A stretch of 64,000 bases of DNA from Mucilaginibacter terrae (lineage in GTDB: Bacteria; Bacteroidota; Bacteroidia; Sphingobacteriales; Sphingobacteriaceae): positions 3,472,001 through 3,536,000 of the forward strand of contig NZ_JAVLVU010000001.1 of the NCBI RefSeq assembly GCF_031951985.1, read 5' to 3'. The translations under genes were made by a program, and so were the position numbers. Positions 42,766 to 52,307 of this stretch are shown piece after piece. The notes under the pieces were generated by a model. That model worked only from the letters and a program-made list of their open reading frames with translations. It was not told the origin of the DNA and did no database searches. How positions within the stretch are numbered: position 1 is the first letter of the stretch; the number at the start of each line of letters is the position of its first letter.

Positions 42766-44061
42766 TTGACCATTAAAAACAACCTATTTACTACGTTAGT
42801 ATTAACGTTGCCTTTCCTGTCGGTACCGCATGTTATTACGCCTGCCTTAACTCCGCAAGCCAACCAGTTTGTTGCCGATAAAAAGTATAATATTGCCCAA
42901 CTGGGTGCCGTTGGCGATGGTGTTACACTGAATACCAAAGCCATTCAAACGGTAATTGACGACTGTGCAAAGAATGGGGGAGGCACCGTTGTTATTCCTA
43001 AAGGAACCTTTTTAAGCGGAGCCATTTTCCTTAAACCGGGTGTTAATATCGAAATACAGGCCGATGGAGTGCTGAAAGGTTCGACCAATATTGAGGATTA
43101 CCCCAAGCTCATGACCCGAATTGAAGGCCATTTTGAACCGTGGCGCGCCGCCCTTATTAACGGCGATAAGGTTGACCACCTGAAAATTACCGGTAAAGGA
43201 ACACTCGATGGCAGCGGTAGTCCTTTTTGGAAGAAGTTTTATGCCCAGCGCGAAAAGGTTTCGGGCACCACAAATCTGGATGTAGAGCGCCCGCGACTGG
43301 CTTTTATCCGTGATTCGAAGGATGTACTTATTTCGGGTATCAACTTTAAAGATTCGGGTTTTTGGAATCTACACCTGTATCGCGATAAAGGCGTAACGGT
43401 AGAAGATTGTCGCTTTGAAGCTGCGCACCGCTCCAAGCCCGACGACCACGCACCCAGCTCAGACGGGATAGATGTAGACAGTTCGCAAGACATTATCATA
43501 CGCCGCTGCTTTTTTGCCGTAGGCGATGATGATATTGCACTCAAAGGCACCAAAGGCCCTTTTGCCATGGATGATAAGGACAGCCCGCCGGTAGAAAATA
43601 TTCGTATAAGCGATTGCGTTTTTGAAGCCGGTGGTGGCGTAGTAACCTGCGGCAGCGAGGCTACCATAGTTCGTAATGTAAAAATTGAGCGCTGCGAAGC
43701 CCGAGGTGTAAACGTATTACGGTTAAAATTACGGCCTGACACCCCACAGCAGTACGAAGATATTAGCCTGACCGATATTACCATGACTGGTAATTCAACC
43801 CTGCTAAAAGTAACCCCATGGACCCAGTATTTTGATTTGAAAGGACAAACCCCTCCAAAATCATTAATCAAAAATGTGCGTATTGAAAACGTAAATGGCT
43901 CCTGCGCAGCCTTTGGCGAAATTAAGGGTACACCCACCTCAGCCATCGAACCGCTTCAGCTTAAGAATATCGACATTAAGGTTACTGAGTTTAAAATCAC
44001 CCCTGAAACACAGAAGTACCTTAAACTGAATAACGTTGTAGTTAACGGAAAAACGATATAG
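42766..44061 (+). CDS. GH28 family polygalacturonase-like enzyme
   Basis: 431 residues, signal peptide in the first ~25. Start is TTG at 42766: an in-frame stop is at 42751 and no ATG precedes the signal. Parallel beta-helix. GH28 motifs are altered: NTD is SSDGID, the Asp pair is VGDDDIALK, the GHG motif reads AGGGVVTCGSE, and RIK is VLRLKLRPD. The two or three Asp that do acid catalysis are present. Expected to cleave galacturonan or rhamnogalacturonan from pectin; an exo mode is likely in Bacteroidota. GH51 gene 1.4 kb downstream. Confidence 0.85.
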   Translation: MTIKNNLFTTLVLTLPFLSVPHVITPALTPQANQFVADKKYNIAQLGAVGDGVTLNTKAIQTVIDDCAKNGGGTVVIPKGTFLSGAIFLKPGVNIEIQADGVLKGSTNIEDYPKLMTRIEGHFEPWRAALINGDKVDHLKITGKGTLDGSGSPFWKKFYAQREKVSGTTNLDVERPRLAFIRDSKDVLISGINFKDSGFWNLHLYRDKGVTVEDCRFEAAHRSKPDDHAPSSDGIDVDSSQDIIIRRCFFAVGDDDIALKGTKGPFAMDDKDSPPVENIRISDCVFEAGGGVVTCGSEATIVRNVKIERCEARGVNVLRLKLRPDTPQQYEDISLTDITMTGNSTLLKVTPWTQYFDLKGQTPPKSLIKNVRIENVNGSCAAFGEIKGTPTSAIEPLQLKNIDIKVTEFKITPETQKYLKLNNVVVNGKTI

Positions 44062-44083
44062 TTGGGATATTTAGATACATACA

Positions 44084-44120
44084 AAAAAAGGCTGTTTCCG
44101 TGTAAGAAACAGCCTTTTTT
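44084..44120. terminator. Bidirectional terminator, GH28 / ATL gene
   Basis: AAAAAAGGCTGTTTC (44084-44098) and GAAACAGCCTTTTT (44106-44120) with a 7-nt loop, T runs on both strands. Confidence 0.85.
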
Positions 44121-44123
44121 ATG

Positions 44124-44456
44124 TTAGTAATCCAGCTCTATGGATGGGTCCCAGTATACGGTTTTAAAGTTTTGCACCTTATCACCTATTACGGTAACGC
44201 CTTCTTTGGCAAGTAGTTCTATACGGTGCTCAATGCCCTCGGTGCCACCCGTTAAACGGCCTTGGCTGTTTACAATGCGTTGGAAAGGCACCGGTGGCTC
44301 AACCCCATTCAGCATACCCATGGCATGCCCCACCTTGCGCGACCAGTTAGGCACACCCAAAAACTTAGCAATAGCACCATATGAAGTAACCCTGCCTGCC
44401 GGAACCTGGCGGGCAACCTCAAAAACGTGATTGTTAAAGTTTGGGTCGGCAGCCAT
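44124..44456 (-). CDS. Alkyltransferase-like (ATL) DNA-binding protein
   Basis: 110 residues with the MGMT C-terminal fold: VPAGRVTSYGAIAKFLG DNA-binding helix and KVGHAMGMLNG. The active-site PCHRV is replaced by PFQRI (PVPFQRIVNSQGRL), so the alkyl-accepting cysteine is missing. ATL proteins bind O6-alkylguanine and hand it to nucleotide excision repair. Here both Cys and His of the motif differ, more than in the usual PWHRV. 3 bp after trmB. Confidence 0.85.
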   Translation of the reverse strand: MAADPNFNNHVFEVARQVPAGRVTSYGAIAKFLGVPNWSRKVGHAMGMLNGVEPPVPFQRIVNSQGRLTGGTEGIEHRIELLAKEGVTVIGDKVQNFKTVYWDPSIELDY

Positions 44457-44458
44457 AA

Positions 44459-45109
44459 TTACTCGAATGAAAATTTGAGATAATTGATGTTTTTATTGTC
44501 TTTAAGATACTTTTTCTCGTAGTAGGTTTTAATATTCAGTACCTCATCGGCATGCGAAGAGTGGTACAAGTCTTCGGTTTTTACGTGTAGTTTAAGGCCA
44601 AGTTCTTCAATCTTTTCGGCGGTGTAGGCGTGCAGGTCGTCGTTATCGGTTTTGAGATTCATATAACCGCCCGGTTTAAGCAGTTGCTTGTATTTATCCA
44701 AGAAACGTGGCGAGGTAAGACGCTTTTTTTCGCGGCTCAATTGCGGTTGCGGGTCGGGGAAAGTGATCCATATTTCGTCAACCTCTCCGGGGGCAAAAAA
44801 GTCTACCAGGTTTTCGATCTGTATACGCAAAAAGCCTACGTTAGTGAAGCCCTCTTCAATTGCAGTTTTAGCACCGCGCCATATCCGGTTGCCCTTATAA
44901 TCAATGCCTATAAAGTTTTTTTGCGGGAATAGTTGCGCCAGGTTAACCGTGTATTCGCCTTTACCACAGGCCAGTTCGAGTACTACGGGGTTACTGTTCT
45001 TAAAAAATTCAGGAGCCCATTTACCTTTATAGGGTATACCCGCCTCTAACTGTATTACATTGCTAAATGTATCTATCTCGGCAAAACGCTTTAACTTATC
45101 TTTTCCCAC
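44459..45109 (-). CDS. trmB: tRNA (guanine-N7-)-methyltransferase
   Basis: 216 residues. S-adenosylmethionine fold with VLELACGKGEYTVNLA, then IGIDYKGNRIWRGAKTA, and the TrmB hallmark WITFPDPQPQLSREKKRLTSPRFLD. Methylates G46 in the tRNA variable loop. Likely cotranscribed with the ATL gene behind it. Confidence 0.93.
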   Translation of the reverse strand: MGKDKLKRFAEIDTFSNVIQLEAGIPYKGKWAPEFFKNSNPVVLELACGKGEYTVNLAQLFPQKNFIGIDYKGNRIWRGAKTAIEEGFTNVGFLRIQIENLVDFFAPGEVDEIWITFPDPQPQLSREKKRLTSPRFLDKYKQLLKPGGYMNLKTDNDDLHAYTAEKIEELGLKLHVKTEDLYHSSHADEVLNIKTYYEKKYLKDNKNINYLKFSFE

Positions 45110-45485
45110 TTTAAAAAATTGAACCGCAAAAATAAGTTTTTAGATTCAAGAGTAAAGAATCAAGATTCAAGATAAAATGACCCCAAACCCTCCGTATAGT
45201 TTTGATTTTTTCTTCTGAAAACCGCGAAATCACCCGAAAAGTCCCGGTTTTTCCGTGGTGTTCCATTTAGTGTTTCATAAAATACTTAGAACACCTGTAA
45301 CGCAGTTGAACGGGTTGAACAATTGAAAACCTGCTTGTGAGCTATACCCAAAAGGGTACCGGTTAATTAATATTATGCTATTGCTTTACTCCGTTTATAT
45401 TACTTATGTTTGTGTAACCAGTGTAGCAATTACACATTAACCACGGGCAATCAGTCCGGCCAATTTAAAACCCAATACGCTTGTT
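45110..45485. other. 376-bp divergent intergenic region
   Basis: Between divergent trmB and GH51 genes. Holds a short ATTCAAGA repeat near 45145-45175, an ACCC-AAAA-GGGT mini hairpin at 45349, and the GH51 promoter at 45381-45412. Nothing else found. Confidence 0.45.
45381..45412 (+). promoter_or_regulatory. Promoter of the arabinofuranosidase gene
   Basis: TTG (45381-45383), 21 bp, then TATGTTTG (45405-45412), exact -7 match. Leader of about 67 nt to the ATG. Confidence 0.6.
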
Positions 45486-47441
45486 ATGTTGAAATTTAAG
45501 TTTTTAGGATTAGTTGTGACCTTAGCAATAAGTGTAAATATGACAGTTATTGCGCAGCCCAATGTGGCAAAAGGCAAACCTATTAGTAAAGACCTGTTCG
45601 GGATTTTTTTTGAAGACCTGAGCTACGCAGCCGATGGCGGCTTGTATGCCGAACTGGTGCAAAACCGCTCATTTGAATATACACCGGCCGATAATAAAGC
45701 CTGGAACCCTTTTACCGCCTGGCAATACGTTACCGATGGATTTGGTTACGGAAGCATTTCGGTAGAGTCGGCTGCGCCGCTGCATGTTAATAATCCGCAT
45801 TATGTGTTGCTCAATATACAGGATGAAGGGCAGAAAGGCATCGGACTAAAAAATACGGGTTTTGATGGTATGGTAATTAAGTCTGCCGGGAAATACAACT
45901 TTTCGGTATTTATAAAAAACGAGGGCAAGGCTATACCTATGGTTGTGCAGTTGCAAACCACCAAAGGTGTAGTTATTGGCGAAACTACTTTTACCGCTGA
46001 TAAAAGCACGTGGAAGAAGTACACTGCAAATATTAAACCCACCGCCGGTACCGATACAGCCCACCTGGTAGTATTGGCAAAAGGTAAAGGCAAACTGGCT
46101 TTGGATATGATCTCGCTCTTCCCACAAAATACTTATAAAGGTCATGCCAACGGTTTGCGTGCCGATTTGGGCGAAGCCATAGCCAACCTTAAACCTAAGT
46201 TCATGCGTTTTCCGGGTGGCTGTTTGGTGCACGGAGATGGTATTGCCAATATTTACAATTGGAAAAATACCGTTGGCCCCATTGAACAGCGGGTAGAACA
46301 ACGCAATATCTGGAATTACCACCAATCGGTAGGTTTAGGGTATTTTGAATATTTTCAGTTTTGTGAAGATATTGGCGCTAAGCCATTGCCTGTGGTAGCC
46401 GCTGCGGTAAGCTGCCAAAACTCGGGCGGTACCTGGCGCATTGGCGGTACCGGACAAAAGGGTATATCTATGGATGAAATGCAGGCTTACATTCAGGATG
46501 TGATTGATTTAATTGAATATGCCAACGGGCCGGCCACCTCGCACTGGGGAGCTATCCGTGCCGCAGCTGGTCACCCTAAACCGTTTAACTTGCAATACAT
46601 TGGCATTGGTAATGAGGATAAAATTACGCCCGAGTTTACCGAACGCTTTACCATGATATATAAAGCCGTTAAAGCTAAACACCCCGAGGTTACCATTATT
46701 GGCACCGTAGGCCCAAGCCCTGCGGGTCCCGATTATGAGGCTGGTTGGAAAATTGCCGACCAGTTGGCCGTACCCGTGGTTGATGAGCATTACTACGAAA
46801 GCCCCGAGTGGTTTTTAAAAAACAATAACCGTTATGATAGCTATAACCGCTCTCACTCTAAAGTGTATTTAGGCGAATATGCATCACGTGGCAACACCTT
46901 GTACAATGCCCTTTGCGAAGCTGCTTATATGACTGCCCTTGAGCGTAACGGCGACGTGGTACACATGGCCAGTTATGCCCCACTTATTGCCCGCGCAGGC
47001 CACACCTCTTGGAATCCTAATCTCATTTACTTTAATGGTACTGAGGTAATACCAACCGTAAATTATTATGTGCAACAGTTGTTTAGTGTTAACCAGGGCG
47101 ACAGCTATTTTGCCAACACTGTGAAGTTTGCCGGTTTAAATACTAAAGATTCTACCCTTGCCGCCTCCTGCGTGCGCGACAGCCAAACCGGCGACGTAAT
47201 TTTAAAGATTGTAAACACCGGTGCCACTACGGTTACTGCCAACGCCGATGTTTCGGCCTTTAAAGGCCTGGCCTCAATCGCCAGCCTATCAATACTCAGC
47301 GGCGACCCGAAGGCCAAAAATGCAAGCATCAGTGATAAAAACATCTTACCGGTAACATCAACCCTAAAGGTTAACCCAAAGTTTATGTATAGTGTACCGG
47401 CTTATTCGTGCAGTGTGATCAGGATCAGCGGGAAGAAGTAA
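45486..47441 (+). CDS. Alpha-L-arabinofuranosidase, GH51
   Basis: 651 residues with signal peptide (ends VIAQ). Residues 30-60 carry GIFFEDLSYAADGGLYAELVQNRSFE, the GH51 entry motif; a carbohydrate-binding-like insert follows (80-215). Acid/base Glu377 (GIGNEDK), nucleophile Glu464 (VYLGEYAS), then a C-terminal beta-sandwich. Releases arabinose side chains from arabinan and arabinoxylan. With the GH28 enzyme it fits pectin side-chain use. It has its own promoter and no SusCD pair nearby. Confidence 0.9.
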   Translation: MLKFKFLGLVVTLAISVNMTVIAQPNVAKGKPISKDLFGIFFEDLSYAADGGLYAELVQNRSFEYTPADNKAWNPFTAWQYVTDGFGYGSISVESAAPLHVNNPHYVLLNIQDEGQKGIGLKNTGFDGMVIKSAGKYNFSVFIKNEGKAIPMVVQLQTTKGVVIGETTFTADKSTWKKYTANIKPTAGTDTAHLVVLAKGKGKLALDMISLFPQNTYKGHANGLRADLGEAIANLKPKFMRFPGGCLVHGDGIANIYNWKNTVGPIEQRVEQRNIWNYHQSVGLGYFEYFQFCEDIGAKPLPVVAAAVSCQNSGGTWRIGGTGQKGISMDEMQAYIQDVIDLIEYANGPATSHWGAIRAAAGHPKPFNLQYIGIGNEDKITPEFTERFTMIYKAVKAKHPEVTIIGTVGPSPAGPDYEAGWKIADQLAVPVVDEHYYESPEWFLKNNNRYDSYNRSHSKVYLGEYASRGNTLYNALCEAAYMTALERNGDVVHMASYAPLIARAGHTSWNPNLIYFNGTEVIPTVNYYVQQLFSVNQGDSYFANTVKFAGLNTKDSTLAASCVRDSQTGDVILKIVNTGATTVTANADVSAFKGLASIASLSILSGDPKAKNASISDKNILPVTSTLKVNPKFMYSVPAYSCSVIRISGKK

Positions 47442-47451
47442 ATCAATTACC

Positions 47452-47699
47452 GTTAAGCAGGGTTTCTCATAGAGGACCCTGCTGTCGGTTTTTAAGGTAT
47501 AAAAGCATTTTGTAAATGCACTGCAGGGTCCTCTACGAGAGACCCTGCTCGGACGAAAAATCATGAATTTGCTGTAAAAGGTAGCACCTTTTTCGTTTAA
47601 GCAGAGTCTCCTATAGAAGACCTTGCGTCGGTTTGCAAGGTATAAAAGCATTCAGTAAGTGCACTGCAGGGTACTCTATGAGAGAGCCTGCCCGGACGA
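47452..47699. repeat. Two tandem copies of a 105-bp palindrome-rich repeat
   Basis: Copy 1 at 47452-47556, copy 2 at 47595-47699, start-to-start 143 bp, roughly 80% identical (GTTAAGCAGGGT..., AAGGTATAAAAGCATT, GCACTGCAGGGT..., CGGACGA). Each copy contains two hairpin-forming blocks with CTCATAGAGGAC-type cores. No coding function; fills the whole gap between two plus-strand genes. Confidence 0.8.
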
Positions 47700-47749
47700 G
47701 TGATGTTTCTCAATTCAAAAAGCTTACATTGGCTTAAACTTAAAACTAT

Positions 47750-48571
47750 ATGCGTCGCCTGTTTCTTATCCCGTTATCCTTATTTACCGCGTGCGGTAAT
47801 AAACAAAGCTATAAGTTTACAGGCAGCGACAGCATGAAAAGTGGGCGTCCTGTTCAAGCTAAGGTTGTATTAAATACTCCTGTTGTAGATACCGTACTGC
47901 AGTTCTTTCCTGATGATTCAACTTACGCCGCTCAAATACTTTACACAGGGACTTTTCATAATAACGAAGTAAAACCTCAGTACGGCCTGCATACATGGAT
48001 GGGCATATTTCATAATAATAAAGTTTATTGTTTAAAAGAAACCCGCCTTAAGCTAGCACGGGTAGCTGATGATGAATTGGATGAACGAGACGCTAAAACT
48101 GGCTGGCAAATATCAACAGTTGATAAAGATTCCTCTGTTTTATTGATTTCAAACCTCCCATCACTAAAAAACCATCCTATTGAAAAAATTGAACTCAACA
48201 AAAATGAGTTTCTCCCGGGCGATAGTGCAACCTACAGCCAAAATGGCATTAAATATACTATTTATGCCACCGGACAAAAAAAGCCAGATTATCCGGGTAG
48301 CAAATCTTATTCGCTTTTCAATTACAGGTTAGCTTTAAAAGCCACGGTGAAAGGGATAGAATATAATGAACTGCTTTTTGCTACCAATACATCGGAATTT
48401 GGTTGCTCTATCATACTAGCCAGCGATATTGACAATGATGGTATACCTGACCTCGTTATAAATACCTCAACTGAGTCTGCCATTTATACGATAAGTTTAT
48501 ATATGTCTTCGTTGGCGAAAAAAGGCCATTTATTAAAAATTGCAGGAATGAATACTACTGTAGGCTGTTAA
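47750..48571 (+). CDS. Lipoprotein of unknown function, 273 aa
   Basis: Lipobox LFTAC (Cys15). The last third has a calcium-loop motif DIDNDGIPD (FG-GAP/EF-hand-like) followed by LVINTSTESAIYTISLY, as in VCBS-like periplasmic proteins. The N-terminal two thirds are not recognised. Convergent with the next gene, 2 bp between the stops. Confidence 0.65.
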   Translation: MRRLFLIPLSLFTACGNKQSYKFTGSDSMKSGRPVQAKVVLNTPVVDTVLQFFPDDSTYAAQILYTGTFHNNEVKPQYGLHTWMGIFHNNKVYCLKETRLKLARVADDELDERDAKTGWQISTVDKDSSVLLISNLPSLKNHPIEKIELNKNEFLPGDSATYSQNGIKYTIYATGQKKPDYPGSKSYSLFNYRLALKATVKGIEYNELLFATNTSEFGCSIILASDIDNDGIPDLVINTSTESAIYTISLYMSSLAKKGHLLKIAGMNTTVGC

Positions 48572-48573
48572 TT

Positions 48574-49254
48574 TTACTCATCAGCCTTAAACTCCCTCGC
48601 CAAACTAATACCCTGTGCTTCGTACTTCTCTTTATCGGCGGTTGGGTAGCGGAAGAGGAAGTGCGAGAAGATCAAATCGCCTGATACGGGCATTTCAACC
48701 ATGATAATTTTGTAGAGCATTTGCTCATCGCCCTGGCTGGCTTTTACGCAAATGGTGTAACGGTAGCCTTTTACACCTTTACAAATGTGCTGTATGTGCA
48801 CCTTACCCAGATCTTTGTCTTTACCCTGTTTAATATTGGCAATATGCTGGTCGGCAAACTTATCAATGGCTTGCACGTCGGCCAGTTTCATGTTGTGCAC
48901 CCGGCCCGATGGTAGCACCACCACGTTACCGGCATATATCTTGAAGGAGGCCTTGCGATCTTGACTGGTGTAGGTAACGGTATCAATGTATGGGTCGTTG
49001 TGTTGGCGTACCTCGCTTACCACTTCTTCTTTAGGCCAGGTTTCTTTGTAGTTTTTAGGGAATGTATACGAATAGCTGTACGATACATTGCGGCTTTGCG
49101 CATACAATGAAGTATCGGTAAGCGGAATGGTACGACCTTCCATATTACATGGAATATTACGTTCCAGCAGTTTTTTAAGCTTGTTTTTTTTTGACTGCGC
49201 GTGCGCCAGTACGCCACAGCATAATAAAAGGCAAATGAGCCATGTCTTCTTCAT
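48574..49254 (-). CDS. Exported protein of unknown function, 226 aa
   Basis: Signal peptide MKKTWLICLLLCCGVLAHAQ. Mature part of about 206 residues with no recognised family; central beta-strand pattern (VVVLPSGRVHNMKLADVQAID). Two cysteines (NIPC and HIC) might form a disulphide. Downstream is an independent terminator region, so it is a single-gene unit. Confidence 0.6.
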   Translation of the reverse strand: MKKTWLICLLLCCGVLAHAQSKKNKLKKLLERNIPCNMEGRTIPLTDTSLYAQSRNVSYSYSYTFPKNYKETWPKEEVVSEVRQHNDPYIDTVTYTSQDRKASFKIYAGNVVVLPSGRVHNMKLADVQAIDKFADQHIANIKQGKDKDLGKVHIQHICKGVKGYRYTICVKASQGDEQMLYKIIMVEMPVSGDLIFSHFLFRYPTADKEKYEAQGISLAREFKADE

Positions 49255-49282
49255 AACTCTTTATTCAGGTATTATTGGTTTA

Positions 49283-49320
49283 TAAAAAATAAAGCCCTTT
49301 GGCTTGTCACCAAAGGGCTT
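49283..49320 (-). terminator. Intrinsic terminator after PDH E2
   Basis: AAGCCCTTTGG (49292-49302) and CCAAAGGGCTT (49310-49320); on the minus strand followed by TTATTTTTT. Confidence 0.8.
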
Positions 49321-49344
49321 ATCAAATATAAGAGCTTAATCTTA

Positions 49345-50991
49345 TTATATCAATAACCTTACCGGTTCTTCTAACAACGATTTTACGGTGTTCAAGAAAG
49401 CGGCTGCACTGGCACCATCAACCGTACGGTGATCGGCGCTCAGGGTTACCTTCATTATGTTACCTGGTACCACGGCACCATTTTTAACCACCGGTACTTG
49501 TTGTATACCTGCAACAGCAAGGATACATGAATCTGGCGTGTTAATGATGGCGGTAAAATCGTCAACACCAAACATACCTAAGTTAGATATGGTAAAGGTT
49601 GAACCTTCCCAATCAGATGGCTGAAGTTTTTTGTCTTTTGCTTTTTTAGCAAACTCCTTAACCTCGGCGCTAATGCGGCTTAATGATTTACCATCGGCAA
49701 AACGTACAACCGGTACCAGCAAGCCTTCGTCAACAGCTACGGCAATACCAATGTTAACATGCTCATTAAAGCGAATTTTATCGCCTAACCATGATGAGTT
49801 AATTACCGGGTGTTGTTTCAAGGCAACAGCACAAGCTTTAACCACCAAATCGTTAAATGATATTTTAACCGGTGCAACCTCGTTCATTTTGTTACGGGCT
49901 ACGATAGCCTGATCCATATCGATTGATACGGTTACAAAGAAATGAGGTGCAGTAAACAAGCTCTCAGATAAACGCTTGGCAATAACCTTACGCATTTGAG
50001 TAACCGGTTTCTCGGTAAATTTCTCTTCGCCAACAAAAGGAGCCAAAGTAATGGTTGGAGCAGCTTTGCCAGCATCCTTAGCAGGTGCCGGAGCAGCTTC
50101 AGCAGCAGCTTTTTGCTCAACCTCTTTGGTTGATGGCGTAAAGCCTTCAATATCCTTTTTAGTAATACGGCCGTTTTCGGCAGTACCTTTAACTTCGCTT
50201 AAGTTGATGCCTTTGTCTTTAGCAATTTTACGGGCTAAAGGAGAGGCTTTTACGCGGCTATCGTCAGATGAGGTAGCTTTTTCTTCTGCAGCAGGAGCAG
50301 CTTCTTCAGCTTTGGCTTCTTCTTTTTTCTCACCACCGGCAGCAGGCGCAGCCGAACCACCTTTTAATAAAGGTTGAATATCGGTGCCTTCTTCGCCTAC
50401 AATGGCAATAATATCGTTTACTTTAGCAGCCTGGCCTTCTTCAACACCAATGTAAAGCAGGGTGCCTTCTTCATAACCTACCACTTCCATGGTAGCTTTG
50501 TCGGTATCCACATCGGCTAATGAATCATCGGCCTTAACTTTATCACCTACTTTAAAGTTCCATTTGTTAATAACGCCCTCGGTCATGGTATCGCTTAGGA
50601 GCGGCATACGTATAACAGCGGCTTTAATGCTCGAAAGGTCAACAGCAGGCTCGGCAGCTTTTTCCTCTTTAGGGGCATCAGCTTTCTTGTCTTCTGTTTT
50701 TTCTTCTTTAGCAGGAGCAGCGCCACCTTCTAATAAAGCTTTATAGTCTTCGCCTTCGTTACCAATTACGGCAATTACAGCATCAACAGGTACGGCAGCA
50801 CCTTCTTCTATACCAATGTATAGCAGGGTACCTTCCTGGTACGATTCAAAATCCATTGTGGCTTTATCGGTTTCAACCTCGGCCAGTGTATCGCCCGATT
50901 TTACCTTGTCGCCAACTTTTTTATGCCATTTAGCGATAACCCCTTCGGTCATGGTATCGCTCATTTTGGGCATTTTAACTACTTCAGCCAT
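49345..50991 (-). CDS. pdhC: Pyruvate dehydrogenase E2, dihydrolipoamide acetyltransferase
   Basis: 548 residues. Two lipoyl domains with modified lysines K43 (VETDKATMDF) and K165 (VDTDKATMEV), Ala/Glu/Lys-rich linkers, a peripheral subunit-binding domain (VKASPLARKIAKDKGINLSEV, about residue 250), and the acetyltransferase core with catalytic DHRTVDGA. Transfers acetyl to CoA as the core of the complex. Starts 45 bp after E1 alpha; cotranscribed. Confidence 0.95.
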   Translation of the reverse strand: MAEVVKMPKMSDTMTEGVIAKWHKKVGDKVKSGDTLAEVETDKATMDFESYQEGTLLYIGIEEGAAVPVDAVIAVIGNEGEDYKALLEGGAAPAKEEKTEDKKADAPKEEKAAEPAVDLSSIKAAVIRMPLLSDTMTEGVINKWNFKVGDKVKADDSLADVDTDKATMEVVGYEEGTLLYIGVEEGQAAKVNDIIAIVGEEGTDIQPLLKGGSAAPAAGGEKKEEAKAEEAAPAAEEKATSSDDSRVKASPLARKIAKDKGINLSEVKGTAENGRITKKDIEGFTPSTKEVEQKAAAEAAPAPAKDAGKAAPTITLAPFVGEEKFTEKPVTQMRKVIAKRLSESLFTAPHFFVTVSIDMDQAIVARNKMNEVAPVKISFNDLVVKACAVALKQHPVINSSWLGDKIRFNEHVNIGIAVAVDEGLLVPVVRFADGKSLSRISAEVKEFAKKAKDKKLQPSDWEGSTFTISNLGMFGVDDFTAIINTPDSCILAVAGIQQVPVVKNGAVVPGNIMKVTLSADHRTVDGASAAAFLNTVKSLLEEPVRLLI

Positions 50992-51035
50992 ATTGTATTG
51001 ATGAATAGTTTGGTTTTAATATTGTTTATAATAGG

Positions 51036-52031
51036 TTAGTCGCGGATGTATGGATAATCGCTCTGAACGTATACATCGGTATAAAGCTCAGATGCTTCCG
51101 GCCATGGCGACTCTTCAGCAAACTGAACGGCCTCATCAATTTCGGCTTTTATTTTAGCCGCAACTTCTTCAAACCATTTTTCATCAGCATAACCATTTTT
51201 CTCTATCTCTTGTTTTACAATTTCAATAGGGTCTTTGGCTTTGTAGCTTTCAACTTCTTCTTTGGTACGGTATTTTTGAGGATCACTCATGGAGTGGCCT
51301 TTGTAGCGGTAAGTACGCATTTCCAGGAAGGTTGGTCCTTCGCCGGCACGTGCACGCTGGGCGGCTTCGTCCATAGCGTTATGTACAGCAACCGGGTCCA
51401 TACCATCAACAGCCTGTGAAGGGATGCCATATGGTAAGCCTAATTTATAAATATCAACATCGGCAGTGGTACGGGCTACTGATGTACCCATGGCGTAACC
51501 GTTGTTTTCGCAAACAAAAATAACAGGCAGTTTCCAAAGGGCGGCCATGTTAAAGGTTTCACCCAGGGCACCCTGGCGCACAGCACCATCACCCATGTAG
51601 CAAACGTTTAAAAACTCGGTTCCTTTGTATTTTTCGGCAAAGGCAATACCGGCACCCAGCGGAATTTGACCGCCTACAATACCGTGACCACCGTAAAAGT
51701 GGTTTTCTTTGTCGAACATATGCATCGAACCACCTTTACCTTTAGAGATACCGGTTGATTTACCATACATTTCGGCCATGATAGCTTTTGGCGAGGTGCC
51801 TTTGGCTAAAGCATGGGCATGGTCACGGTAAGTAGTGATCATGCTGTCTTCATGACGAAGTGCTGATACGGCTCCGGCTAAAACAGCCTCTTGCCCAATG
51901 TATAAGTGACAAAATCCTCTGATCTTTTGCTGGCCGTATAGTTGTCCGGTTTTCTCTTCGAACTTACGCATCATCAGCATCAACTCGTACCACATTAGGT
52001 AGGTTTCTTTAGTTATAGCGATTGAACTCAT
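51036..52031 (-). CDS. pdhA: Pyruvate dehydrogenase E1 component, alpha subunit
   Basis: 331 residues. Thiamine diphosphate motif GDGAVRQGALGETFNMAALW...CENN, the phosphorylation-loop region YRYKGHSMSDPQKYR, and HMFDKENHFYGGHGIVGGQIPLGAGIA. First gene of the minus-strand pdhA-pdhC pair; the beta subunit is at 23380-24363. Confidence 0.94.
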   Translation of the reverse strand: MSSIAITKETYLMWYELMLMMRKFEEKTGQLYGQQKIRGFCHLYIGQEAVLAGAVSALRHEDSMITTYRDHAHALAKGTSPKAIMAEMYGKSTGISKGKGGSMHMFDKENHFYGGHGIVGGQIPLGAGIAFAEKYKGTEFLNVCYMGDGAVRQGALGETFNMAALWKLPVIFVCENNGYAMGTSVARTTADVDIYKLGLPYGIPSQAVDGMDPVAVHNAMDEAAQRARAGEGPTFLEMRTYRYKGHSMSDPQKYRTKEEVESYKAKDPIEIVKQEIEKNGYADEKWFEEVAAKIKAEIDEAVQFAEESPWPEASELYTDVYVQSDYPYIRD

Positions 52032-52203
52032 TTATATAAACAATCAATTTCTGTTTTACGATGCGCAAATCTAATTATATCCTTGAAAAAAACAGATTTT
52101 GCAACGCTTATATTGAAAATAATTTATCCTGCATGAGGTTGCAGCAACCTTTATTTAATCAGTATCGTATAAAAATTAATTTAAAAATAATTTGTTTTCA
52201 GGA

Positions 52204-52234
52204 TTTGCATATTTCAAAACTTTACATAGTTTTG
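52204..52234 (+). promoter_or_regulatory. Promoter of the NlpC/P60 gene
   Basis: TTTG (52204-52207), 19 bp, TAGTTTTG (52227-52234), a consensus match at the ideal spacing. A GACAC-CA-GTGTC dyad follows in the leader at 52247-52258. Confidence 0.8.
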
Positions 52235-52307
52235 TATTTAACAATAGACACCAGTGTCCATTTTAATAAACAAATTACAATTCGTACCCTTAATAATTGT
52301 TGATTAG

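Noticed and set aside
47364..47651. 95-codon minus-strand frame across the tandem repeat
   Set aside because: Produced by the repeat and antisense GH51; not a gene.
52061..52303. 80-codon frame upstream of the NlpC/P60 gene
   Set aside because: Runs through the promoter and leader; composition is AT-driven with no motif.
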